Of a DNA stretch of 8,014 nucleotides, positions 1 to 6,286 are shown one piece after another. This DNA comes from an uncultured Tissierellia bacterium (lineage in GTDB: Bacteria; Bacillota; Clostridia; Tissierellales; Peptoniphilaceae), in the NCBI GenBank assembly GCA_947278105.1, contig CAMYOR010000041.1, positions 1 to 8,014 of the forward strand. The letters run 5' to 3'. The notes beneath the pieces were generated by a model that had not been told where the DNA came from, did no database searches, and saw only the letters and a list, made by a program, of their open reading frames with translations. The position numbers were made by a program, and so were the translations under genes. Position 1 is the stretch's first letter. The number at the start of each line of letters is the position of its first letter.

Positions 1-2139
1 CATATGGACCTGGTTTCCCATGGCGGCGGCCCCATTGGCAATGATAAAGGCGGCAATAGCCTTATCCAGGTCCCCGTCAAAGACAATCATGGTCTTTTTT
101 TTGCTTGCCGGACAGAAGGAAGGGGGCGGGGCGGTCTTATCGTCCCCCTGAGGAAAAGAAGGGGCGTTTCCTTGGCCCTTCCTCAGGCGAGCGGTAAATT
201 TTCCTCCGCCTTCCCATTGGTCAAGGAGGGTATTTCCGGTGTTTTTCGCCCAGGCGTCAATGTCTCGGGCAAAACCCGGATCGGTGGCCGTCACCTCAAG
301 AACCTGTCCATTTTTTAAGCTGCCCATGGCCTTGTTAACCTGGACAATGGGGCCGGGGCAGGACATCCCGCAGACATCGAGGATTTCTACCTTAGCATCG
401 GCGCCATCCTGGGAGGGATCAGCAGGAGCGGGCTTTTCATCCGAGCCTGAGGGCTCCTTTTTCGGACCATGGGGAGGGAGATGGGGAGAAATATCAGCGG
501 TCATCTCCATGGCGCTCTTGTATCCCCCCTGGAGGTTTTTCGCATGGAAGCCCTTCTGCTTGAGGATTCTTTCAGCAATGTAACCGCGGATCCCGACCGC
601 ACAGTAGACCAAGTAATTTTTTTGGGGATCAAGATCGTCGATATGCTGGCGGAAAGAACTTAAGGGAATGTTTACCGCACCGGGAAGCATTCCGGCAGCA
701 ACCTCCGGCTTCTCCCGGACATCAATGAGGGTGTAGGCTTGGGGATCTTTTTCCCATTCCTCAAAGGTGAGGACATCGGTTAGGCCTTCGAGCATATTTC
801 GGGCGACAAAGCCGGCGAAATTCACCGGGTCTTTGGCCGAAGAATAGGGCGGAGCATAGGCCAGCTCCATCCGGCTAAGATCGTCCACGGTCCCATGGAA
901 GTGAATGGCAGTAGAAATGGTGTCAATGCGCTTGTCAACCCCCTGGTAGCCCACGATTTGAGCGCCCAGGACCTTGCCGTCCAAGTCGAAGATAAGCTTT
1001 ATGGTCATCTGACCGGCGCCGGGATAGTAGCCGACATGACTCATGGGGTGGACGATGGCGGTGAGGTAGTCCTTCCGGAAGAGCTTCCCGGCCCGGTGCA
1101 GGACCTTTTCACTCATTCCGGTTGAGGCAACGGTCAGGTCAAAGACCTTTGCCGCAGAGGTGGCCAGGGTGCCGATATATTCTTCGCTTCCTTTTTCTGT
1201 AATATTCGAAGAAATCTCCCGGGCCTGGCGGTTGGTTGGACCAGCCAGCTGGACCATGATTTCTTCTCCGGTTAAAAACTCTTTGGCTGCGGCCACGTCT
1301 CCAATGGCGTAGATATTGGGATCGGAGGTCTGCATTTTATCGTTCAGCTGGATATATCCCTTGGCATTGAGGTCCAGCCCGCAGTCCTCTGCCAGCTTTG
1401 AGTTGGGGCGAAGGCCAATGGAAAGGAGAACCATATCGGCATCAAGCTCTTTTCCAGAATTAAGAAGGACCTTTTTGCCGCCCTCTTTGACTGCCTTAAA
1501 GCCCTCTCCCAGTAAGAGGCGGACTCCCTTATTGGCCAGGTGATTTTCGACCATCTTGGCCATATCCTTGTCCAAGGGGGGCATGACCTGGTCCGCCATT
1601 TCGACGATGGTCGTCTCAATGCCTCGATCGACAAGATTTTCTGCCATTTCCAGTCCGATAAAGCCCCCGCCGATCACGACGGCCTTTCTGACCTTTTGCT
1701 CTTCGATATAGGCCTTGATCTTATCCGCATCGGGGATGGTCCAGAGGGTAAAGACGTTTTCGGAGTCGATGCCCTCAGCCTCGGGGACAAAGGGATGAGA
1801 ACCAGTTGCTAAAAGAATCTTGTCATAGGATTCTTCGTAGGTTTCTCCCGTGACTTTATTTTTGACTTCGACGATTTTGCGGAGCCGGTTAATTTTCGTG
1901 ACTTCCTGCTGGTCTCGAATTTCAGCATGGTATTTTGCTTCGATAGTTTCCTTGTCCGAGACCAGGAGAGCCTCCCTCCGGGGAATGGTTCCGCCGATAT
2001 AATAGGGAAGTCCGCAGTTGGCATAGGAGATGTATTTTCCCCTTTCGAAAAGAATAATCTGCGCATCTTCATCCAGCCTTCGCATCCTTGCCAGAGCGGT
2101 TGCTCCGCCGGCAACGCCGCCAACGATTAAGATTTTCAT
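1..2139 (-). CDS. Multidomain CoA-disulfide reductase: FAD/NAD(P) oxidoreductase + rhodanese + TusA + DsrE2 (C-terminus off the left edge)
   Basis: An unbroken reading frame of 713 codons starts at 2139 and reaches base 1 without a stop, so it is 3'-truncated by the window. The core (about residues 1-445) is a class III CoA-disulfide/persulfide reductase. It has an N-terminal FAD motif GGVAGGAT (7-14), a single redox cysteine C42 in YANCGLPY, an NAD(P) motif IGGGFIGLE (156-164), a second FAD motif YAIGDVA with D281, and dimer-domain tyrosines Y372 and Y432 resembling the active-site tyrosines of Staphylococcus CoADR. A rhodanese domain follows (about 453-550; catalytic C513 in the loop CAVGIR), then a Pro/Asp-rich linker, a TusA domain (about 585-655; C590 and C594 in CGMSCPGP), a second linker, and the start of a DsrE2 domain from M684 (VFDGDLDKA, then IANGAAAMG). 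In this family NAD(P)H reduces CoA disulfide or CoA persulfide; the extra domains carry sulfane sulfur on cysteines. A ribosome binding site AGAGGTG (2144-2151 region) lies inside the upstream arsR gene, and the start ATG overlaps that gene's TGA. Likely cytoplasmic. Full length is probably a little over 800 residues. Confidence 0.93.
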   Translation of the reverse strand, partial: MKILIVGGVAGGATALARMRRLDEDAQIILFERGKYISYANCGLPYYIGGTIPRREALLVSDKETIEAKYHAEIRDQQEVTKINRLRKIVEVKNKVTGETYEESYDKILLATGSHPFVPEAEGIDSENVFTLWTIPDADKIKAYIEEQKVRKAVVIGGGFIGLEMAENLVDRGIETTIVEMADQVMPPLDKDMAKMVENHLANKGVRLLLGEGFKAVKEGGKKVLLNSGKELDADMVLLSIGLRPNSKLAEDCGLDLNAKGYIQLNDKMQTSDPNIYAIGDVAAAKEFLTGEEIMVQLAGPTNRQAREISSNITEKGSEEYIGTLATSAAKVFDLTVASTGMSEKVLHRAGKLFRKDYLTAIVHPMSHVGYYPGAGQMTIKLIFDLDGKVLGAQIVGYQGVDKRIDTISTAIHFHGTVDDLSRMELAYAPPYSSAKDPVNFAGFVARNMLEGLTDVLTFEEWEKDPQAYTLIDVREKPEVAAGMLPGAVNIPLSSFRQHIDDLDPQKNYLVYCAVGIRGYIAERILKQKGFHAKNLQGGYKSAMEMTADISPHLPPHGPKKEPSGSDEKPAPADPSQDGADAKVEILDVCGMSCPGPIVQVNKAMGSLKNGQVLEVTATDPGFARDIDAWAKNTGNTLLDQWEGGGKFTARLRKGQGNAPSFPQGDDKTAPPPSFCPASKKKTMIVFDGDLDKAIAAFIIANGAAAMGNQVHM

Positions 2140-2432
2140 TTGCTCACCTCTTTTAATGTTTTTAAGATTCTTCTCACATCTTCTCTTTCACAAGAATAAA
2201 AAATTTGATTCTGCACCCTTTTGCTTTCGACAATGCCCTGATCTTTCAGCCTCCTCAGGTGCTGGGAGAGATTCGGCTGAGAGACGTCCATGCAGGCGCC
2301 AATGCTCTTGACATTGGTCGGCCCCTCTTCAACGATTTTGTTTAACAAGCAGAGACGGACAGGATTTGCCATGGCCTTTAGGAGGTCAGCGGCCTCCCGC
2401 ATTTGCTGCTGATGTTCACGAGTCAGATTCAT
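2136..2432 (-). CDS. ArsR-family winged-helix transcriptional repressor
   Basis: This 98-residue protein has the size and layout of ArsR/SmtB regulators. An N-terminal helix leads into LLKAMANPVRLCLL (about 17-30), followed by a helix-turn-helix with recognition helix VSQPNLSQHLRRLKDQGIV (50-68) and a beta-wing ending QIFYS (76-80). The classical arsenic motif ELCVCDL and the metal-site residues of SmtB/CadC are not evident. There are three cysteines, C28, C47 and C81, so a thiol or persulfide switch of the general SqrR/BigR kind is possible, though the spacing is not the same as in those proteins. The start is supported by AAGGAG six bases upstream (2439-2444). The TGA stop overlaps the ATG of the reductase by four bases, which suggests translational coupling and one transcript. 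It probably represses its own operon through the inverted repeat at 2461-2480. The ligand is inferred from the neighbour only. Confidence 0.92.
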   Translation of the reverse strand: MNLTREHQQQMREAADLLKAMANPVRLCLLNKIVEEGPTNVKSIGACMDVSQPNLSQHLRRLKDQGIVESKRVQNQIFYSCEREDVRRILKTLKEVSK

Positions 2433-2457
2433 AAGATTCTCCTTATATTACAATTAT

Positions 2458-2485
2458 ATTATATAATAAACATATTATATTGCAA
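2458..2485 (-). promoter_or_regulatory. Sigma-A type promoter for the arsR-reductase operon
   Basis: Read on the minus strand, a -35 box TTGCAA (2480-2485) is separated by 16 bases from a perfect -10 box TATAAT (2458-2463). Transcription would begin near 2451, giving a leader of about 20 bases that contains the AAGGAG ribosome binding site and ends at the arsR start. The region is extremely AT-rich, so other -10 registers are possible, but this is the best spaced pair. Confidence 0.6.
2461..2480. promoter_or_regulatory. Perfect inverted repeat, candidate ArsR operator
   Basis: Two 8-base arms, ATATAATA (2461-2468) and TATTATAT (2473-2480), are exact reverse complements separated by the 4-base spacer AACA. 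The repeat lies over the -10 box and spacer of the arsR promoter and touches the -35 box, where a dimeric repressor would block RNA polymerase. ArsR-family operators are often AT-rich imperfect palindromes of about this size. AT-rich DNA forms such repeats by chance more easily, so the assignment rests on position as well as symmetry. Confidence 0.5.
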
Positions 2486-2509
2486 GGATGATTTTCTCTT
2501 TGCGATGCC

Positions 2510-2537
2510 TTCTCCCGAGGAGCTTTTGTCTTATAAT
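2510..2537 (+). promoter_or_regulatory. Possible promoter for the thiamine-binding-fold gene
   Basis: A perfect -10 hexamer TATAAT (2532-2537) lies 64 bases before the start codon at 2602, with a poor -35 candidate TTCTCC (2510-2515) at 16-base spacing. Only the -10 is convincing. It would be divergent from the arsR promoter, with about 25 bases between the two -35 regions, so the repressor might also influence it. Confidence 0.35.
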
Positions 2538-2601
2538 GAAAAAGGATCCTATTTAGCAGATTGGTGAAAAGCCATAGAAGAATTGAATACAAGGAGGCAG
2601 T

Positions 2602-2916
2602 ATGAACGTTTTAGTGGCAATTTCAATTTCTCCCTCAGGGGTTGGCGACAAACTTTCTCCCTATGTCGCCCAGGCCGTCAAGGTTATTGAAGATTCCGGC
2701 CTTCCGAATCGGACAAACGCCATGTTCACCGAGATTGAAGGGGAATGGGACGATGTGATGAAGGTAGTAAAAGATGCGGTCATGGTTCTGGCAGACCAGG
2801 GCTACCGCACCGGCCTGGTCTTAAAGGCGGATGTTCGTCCCGGTCATTCCGATACCATGCATAAGAAACTTGATGCCTTGGGCCAGCAGCTGGAAAAGCT
2901 AAAAGAAAAAGAATAG
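2602..2916 (+). CDS. MTH1187/YkoF-like thiamine-binding family protein (DUF77)
   Basis: This 104-residue protein matches the small MTH1187/YqgV family (Thiamine_BP, formerly DUF77). It opens with the hydrophobic strand MNVLVAISISPSG, followed by LSPYVAQAVKVIEDSGL (about 18-34), the family signature F-T-E-I-E-G-E (42-48) with a following acidic helix, and a final strand-loop GLVLKADVRPGHSDTMHKKL (about 71-90). The C-terminus is a charged Lys/Glu helix. Members have a ferredoxin-like fold, assemble as tetramers, and some bind thiamine or a related cytosolic ligand; the physiological role is poorly established. The start is fixed by AAGGAGG (2591-2597) four bases upstream. A hairpin terminator follows the stop, so the gene looks monocistronic. 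No thiamine biosynthesis gene or TPP riboswitch is visible nearby. Confidence 0.88.
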   Translation: MNVLVAISISPSGVGDKLSPYVAQAVKVIEDSGLPNRTNAMFTEIEGEWDDVMKVVKDAVMVLADQGYRTGLVLKADVRPGHSDTMHKKLDALGQQLEKLKEKE

Positions 2917-2937
2917 GTGTGATTTTTGAGTGAAAAC

Positions 2938-2981
2938 AGCTCCGCAAGCTGCTTTTAGCGGCTTGCGGGGCTATGCCTTTT
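2938..2981 (+). terminator. Intrinsic terminator after the thiamine-binding-fold gene
   Basis: Arms AGCTCCGCAAGC (2938-2949) and GCTTGCGGGGCT (2961-2972) pair over 12 positions with one G-T wobble, and the inner bases GCT/AGC extend the stem to a tiny TTT loop. A CTTTTT tract begins four bases downstream (2976-2981). The stem is strong; the short, slightly displaced T tract is weaker than ideal. The hairpin starts 22 bases after the stop codon, the usual place for a terminator. Confidence 0.7.
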
Positions 2982-3031
2982 TCAGAGAGCGTTTTTGATA
3001 AAGCAAGTGAGTAAGCTTGAAATGAGTAGAT

Positions 3032-3970
3032 ATGAATGCCTTGATTTTTTCTTTTGAAATCATCTTTCCTTTCCTCTTGTATATGTTGGCGGGGATGGCC
3101 TGCCGAAAGATGAAAATCATTGGCCCGGAAGGGCCCTCCAAGATCAATCGGCTGGTTTTTCAGCTCTTTTTGCCGGTGAGCCTTTTTCTGTCCTCAGCGA
3201 CGGCCAGCCCTTCGGTGGGCGAAGCTCTTCGGACCATCGTCTTTGCCCTGGCCTCTTTGCTTCTCACCTTTTTTCTGGCCTGGGCTTTTTATGCAAAAAA
3301 GGAGATCAGCCCCGATCAGAAGGGAGTCATGGTCCAGGATGCCTACCGGTCAAATCTGGCCTTATTCGGGGTTGCTTTAACCGAAGCTCTTTTGCAGGGG
3401 AAGGGAACGGGGATCACGGAGGCCGTGATCGGAATTTTGATCCCTGCCTTTAACCTGATTTCCGTCTTTATTCTTTCTTACTATGGAGAAGGGACAGTAA
3501 ACCGGAAGGAGCTTTTTTGGAAAATCATCCGAAATCCTCTGATTGACGCGATCTTTTTGGGAGGCCTGGTCCGGGCCTTGGGCATTCCTATTGAAGGCCC
3601 CCTAAAAACAGGGCTTAAAAGCCTTGCGCAAGTGGCAACGCCCTTGGCTCTGGTGGGTCTGGGAGCAGGCTTTTCCTTCCAGCAGAGCAAAGCCTATAAG
3701 AAGCTGCTTTTGCCGGCGGTCTTTACCCGCCTCCTGCTGGCCCCGGGGATTTTCCTCAGCCTTGCGGCAGTCCTGGGCTTTCACGGAGAGCCAATGGTTA
3801 GTCTACTCGCCTTTCTAGCCGGCCCCTGTTCAGTTTCCTCCTACGCTATGGCTGATGCCATGGGAAAAGAAGGCCCCTTAGCCGGTCAGATCCTTCTTTT
3901 TACAACGGCCCTTTGCTCCTTCACGCTTTTTCTTTTCATTTCCATATTAAAGGCGGGCGCCCTCATCTAG
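3032..3970 (+). CDS. AEC-family (auxin efflux carrier/malate permease-like) transporter
   Basis: A 312-residue, strongly hydrophobic protein with about ten predicted membrane segments (roughly 5-25, 38-58, 68-88, 105-122, 130-150, 168-185, 198-215, 225-248, 255-275, 285-308), the usual size and topology of bacterial AEC carriers. Family landmarks are the N-terminal FPFLLYMLAGMACRKMKII, the segment QDAYRSNLALFGVAL (102-116) at the end of the first half, the RNPLI motif (167-171) opening the second half, and the GPCSVSSYAMADAMG crossover region (264-278). Bacterial members export or take up organic acids such as malate, or other small anions; the substrate here cannot be read from sequence. The start is forced: an in-frame stop lies at 3023-3025 and residue 3 onward is already membrane segment. 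Its ribosome binding site is poor (only GAG five bases upstream), so expression may be low. The preceding terminator suggests an independent transcript. Confidence 0.9.
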   Translation: MNALIFSFEIIFPFLLYMLAGMACRKMKIIGPEGPSKINRLVFQLFLPVSLFLSSATASPSVGEALRTIVFALASLLLTFFLAWAFYAKKEISPDQKGVMVQDAYRSNLALFGVALTEALLQGKGTGITEAVIGILIPAFNLISVFILSYYGEGTVNRKELFWKIIRNPLIDAIFLGGLVRALGIPIEGPLKTGLKSLAQVATPLALVGLGAGFSFQQSKAYKKLLLPAVFTRLLLAPGIFLSLAAVLGFHGEPMVSLLAFLAGPCSVSSYAMADAMGKEGPLAGQILLFTTALCSFTLFLFISILKAGALI

Positions 3971-3978
3971 CCCCCATT

Positions 3979-3999
3979 CAGCCTTCTTCCCAAAGGCTG
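3979..3999 (+). other. Hairpin downstream of the AEC gene, possible weak terminator
   Basis: CAGCCTT (3979-3985) and AAGGCTG (3993-3999) form a perfect 7-base stem with a 7-base loop just after the transporter stop codon. No T tract follows, so it is not a standard intrinsic terminator. GCCTTC (3981-3986) can alternatively pair with GAAGGC (4009-4014), which would exclude the first stem. This may be chance; it could also mark a transcript 3' end trimmed or terminated by another route. Confidence 0.3.
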
Positions 4000-4066
4000 G
4001 TCAAATTTGAAGGCAGGAAAACGGGCAAAACTTTGATGCTTTTCTACTGCACTGAACTAAAGTCCA

Positions 4067-4075
4067 TGGTAAAAT
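4067..4075 (+). promoter_or_regulatory. Possible extended -10 promoter upstream of oppB
   Basis: TG, one base, then TAAAAT (4070-4075) matches an extended -10 element with a five-of-six hexamer. No good -35 is present at 16-18 bases. If used, the opp transcript would carry a leader of about 190 bases. The stretch between this site and the second candidate at 4137 holds no gene that I can support. Confidence 0.3.
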
Positions 4076-4136
4076 AAAATACAAGTACAACATGAGGGAG
4101 AGGGTGAAAATTCTTTTGTTTGTGTTTACAGGGAAT

Positions 4137-4165
4137 TTGACGTATGATCTTTTTATATATTTAAC
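4137..4165 (+). promoter_or_regulatory. Candidate promoter of the opp operon
   Basis: TTGACG (4137-4142) is a five-of-six match to the -35 consensus. At 17 bases spacing lies TTTAAC (4160-4165, four of six), and nearer TATATT/TATTTA registers exist within the AT-rich run 4152-4164. Transcription would start near 4171, immediately before the first leader hairpin at 4175. This is the best -35 in the gap between the AEC gene and oppB, but the -10 is ambiguous. Confidence 0.45.
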
Positions 4166-4170
4166 CACCT

Positions 4171-4273
4171 GTGAATAGGAAAGTTCGACTTTTCCTATGG
4201 CCTTTCGGGTGGCGCCCACTTCGCTCAGACCTTTTCTGGCAGACCGAAATCGGTAAGGTAAGAAGGAAGATTC
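4171..4273 (+). other. Structured 5' leader of the opp operon
   Basis: Three short hairpins follow each other before oppB. The first (4175-4198) has arms ATAGGAAAGT and ACTTTTCCTAT around a TCG loop, with one bulged T. The second (4209-4219) has arms GTGG and CCAC. The third (4243-4254) has arms ACCG and CGGT. A direct repeat CAGACC occurs at 4226-4231 and 4240-4245. No T tract or complete riboswitch or T-box architecture is recognisable. The leader ends with the oppB ribosome binding site AAGGAAG (4263-4269). The first hairpin would sit at the very 5' end of the mRNA, where it could protect against degradation; any regulatory role is a guess. Confidence 0.35.
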
Positions 4274-5200
4274 ATGAATACGAAAACAATATTTTATATT
4301 ATTAAGCGCATTTTGCTAGCGCTTGTCACGGTATGGGTGGTTGTCACAATCACCTTTTTCACGATGCACATGATCCCCGGCGGCCCCTTCCTAGCAGAAA
4401 AAGCGATTACCAAGGAAGCCGAGGCCCAGCTTAAGGCCCAATACGGCTTGGACAAGCCTCTTTTTGAACAATATACAACCTATCTTAAAGGAGCCGTTCA
4501 CGGTGAATTTGGCCCATCAATTAAGCAAAGAGGCCGGATGGTATCGGACATCATCCAAGACGGTATGCGGACCTCCATTAAGCTGGGCATTACCGCTGCT
4601 TTTCTGGCTTTAATCATTGGCGTCCCCCTGGGCGCCACGGCGGCGGTGAAAAGAAATCACACCATTGATAAGGTCATTATGGTCATTACCACGGCATTCG
4701 TTTCTATGCCTTCTTTTATCATGGGCTCCCTTCTTCTGACCCTTCTTTGTGTAAAGCTGCAAATCTTCCCGGCCAATGGCACGACGGCTGCCGGCCTTAT
4801 CTTGCCGGTGATCACCCTTTCCCTTTATCCAATGGCATATATCACCCGTCTGATCCGCTCTTCCATGCTTGATGAACTGGATCAGGATTACATCCGCACG
4901 GCAAAAGCCAAGGGCGTATCCGACCGCAATATCATTTTCCATCATGCCTTAAAGAACTCCCTGATACCGGTCATTACTTACTTTGGCCCCATGCTGGCCT
5001 ACATTGTCACCGGTTCGATTGTTGTCGAAAAAATCTTCGCCGTTCCGGGAATCGGGAGGTCCTTTGTCAACTCCATTACTGGACGAGATTACACTTTAGT
5101 GATGGGAACGACGATTGTCCTTGCCAGTTTGATTGTTGTGATGAACCTGATCAGTGACATCCTCTACACTGTCGCCGATCCAAGAATATCTTTAGAGTAG
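4274..5200 (+). CDS. oppB: Oligopeptide/dipeptide ABC transporter permease OppB/DppB
   Basis: A 308-residue permease of the BPD-transport-1 family with the six-segment OppB plan: a first membrane helix (about 11-33) followed by the usual external region with GLDKPLFEQY (58-67) and FGPSIK (79-84), then five helices (about 100-122, 133-160, 172-192, 232-255, 278-302). The cytoplasmic EAA coupling loop is intact: DYIRTAKAKGVS (205-216), then HHALKNSLIPV (223-233), with the conserved glycine G214. It ends with the typical DILYTVADPRISLE. It pairs with OppC to form the channel for peptide uptake, driven by OppD and OppF. AAGGAAG sits four bases before the ATG. Opp and Dpp members cannot be separated by sequence alone and nickel or other solutes remain possible, so peptide import is the family default. 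First gene of the operon; oppC follows after 10 bases. Confidence 0.92.
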   Translation: MNTKTIFYIIKRILLALVTVWVVVTITFFTMHMIPGGPFLAEKAITKEAEAQLKAQYGLDKPLFEQYTTYLKGAVHGEFGPSIKQRGRMVSDIIQDGMRTSIKLGITAAFLALIIGVPLGATAAVKRNHTIDKVIMVITTAFVSMPSFIMGSLLLTLLCVKLQIFPANGTTAAGLILPVITLSLYPMAYITRLIRSSMLDELDQDYIRTAKAKGVSDRNIIFHHALKNSLIPVITYFGPMLAYIVTGSIVVEKIFAVPGIGRSFVNSITGRDYTLVMGTTIVLASLIVVMNLISDILYTVADPRISLE

Positions 5201-5210
5201 GAGCAAGGAT

Positions 5211-6275
5211 ATGGAAAAGAACAAAGTTCCCTTTAACTTGCAGGTGGATGTCGATCAGTTTTTGCCGGCATCGGAAGAAGAAAAAGCCTATATGGTCAAA
5301 CAGCGCCCCTCTACGACCTTCTTTAAGGATGGGGTCAAGCGTTTAAAAAAAGACAAGGTGGCCCTGGTTTCCTTTTACATTATTGTGATCATTGCTCTTT
5401 CGGCAATCATCCTTCCTTTCATCTGGCCTTATTCTTATGAACAGCAGCTGGGGATCACTCCCGGCCGTCCGGTCGATCCCACCTATGCCAACCTAACCCC
5501 CTTTGAATACGGGTCTACTGAACAGACAAAAAGAGAAAATGGGGAGCACGTCTTTCCCCATGTCTTTGGAACGGATTCCCAGGGTCGGGACTATTTTATC
5601 CGGGTGACCTACGGGACCCGGATCTCCCTGGCCGTCGGATTCTTTGCTTCCCTGATTGTTCTTGTGATCGGACTGATTGTCGGGTCGACAGCCGGTTATT
5701 TTGGAGGCAAGGTGGACCTGATTATCATGAGAATTGTCGATATCATTTACTCTTTGCCGGACATGGTTATGGTTATTTTACTGGCCTCTGTGTTTAAAGC
5801 CGTCTTTGGCAACAAGCTGGATGGAACGGTTCTTGCAAAAATCGGTTCCAATATCCTTTCCTTATTTATCATTTTTGCCCTTCTTTATTGGGCTTCCATG
5901 GCCCGGCTAATTCGAGGTCAGATCCTCTCCCTTCGGGAGCAGGAATATGTTTTAGCCGCCGAATCAATGGATGCCCGTCCCGGCTGGATCATTCGCAAGC
6001 ACCTTCTGCCGAACTGCATTTCCGTCATTATCATTTCCACGGCCCTTCAAATCCCCAGTGCAATTTTCACTGAGTCCTACCTAAGCTTCCTCGGCCTGGG
6101 CGTCAACGCCCCAATGCCCTCTTTGGGCTCTCTTGCCAGTGATGCCCTTAATGGCCTGGATTCTTATGCTTACCGCATGGTCATTCCGGCCTTGGTAATT
6201 TCTCTCATTGTCCTTTCACTGAACCTCTTCGGCGACGGCCTGCGCGATGCCTTTGACCCGAAGCTCAATAGTTAA
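5211..6275 (+). CDS. oppC: Oligopeptide/dipeptide ABC transporter permease OppC/DppC
   Basis: A 354-residue second permease. A cytoplasmic N-terminal tail of about 47 residues (OppC_N type, ending KRLKKDKVALVSFY) precedes helix 1 (about 48-72). A long external segment (about 73-135) includes the hallmark HVFGTDSQGRDYFIRVTYGTRISL (117-140, quoted in parts: GTDSQGRD and YGTRISL). Five further helices follow (about 138-163, 170-198, 212-235, 265-285, 323-345). The EAA loop reads LREQEYVLAAESMDAR (241-256) then IRKHLLPN (261-268); where most family members have glycine there is D254. The C-terminus NLFGDGLRDAFDPKL is typical. At 354 residues it is longer than the usual 300 or so, because of the tail and external loop. 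GGAGCAAGG provides the ribosome binding site; oppD starts 11 bases after the stop. Confidence 0.92.
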   Translation: MEKNKVPFNLQVDVDQFLPASEEEKAYMVKQRPSTTFFKDGVKRLKKDKVALVSFYIIVIIALSAIILPFIWPYSYEQQLGITPGRPVDPTYANLTPFEYGSTEQTKRENGEHVFPHVFGTDSQGRDYFIRVTYGTRISLAVGFFASLIVLVIGLIVGSTAGYFGGKVDLIIMRIVDIIYSLPDMVMVILLASVFKAVFGNKLDGTVLAKIGSNILSLFIIFALLYWASMARLIRGQILSLREQEYVLAAESMDARPGWIIRKHLLPNCISVIIISTALQIPSAIFTESYLSFLGLGVNAPMPSLGSLASDALNGLDSYAYRMVIPALVISLIVLSLNLFGDGLRDAFDPKLNS

Positions 6276-6286
6276 GGAGCGAAGCG

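Noticed and set aside
895..1812. Several plus-strand frames of 75-90 codons across the reductase gene
   Set aside because: They are antisense to the continuous 713-codon reductase frame, which carries all the family motifs.
4001..4219. 72-codon minus-strand frame in the gap before oppB
   Set aside because: It needs a GTG start, has no ribosome binding site, resembles no family I know, and overlies the likely opp promoter and leader.
4205..4230. T-box riboswitch, suggested by GGGTGG followed by a C-rich stretch
   Set aside because: The full T-box consensus, stem I features, specifier loop and a terminator/antiterminator pair are not present.
4610..4945. 111-codon minus-strand frame inside oppB
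   Set aside because: It is antisense to the EAA-loop half of oppB and shows a biased, charged composition with no domain signal.
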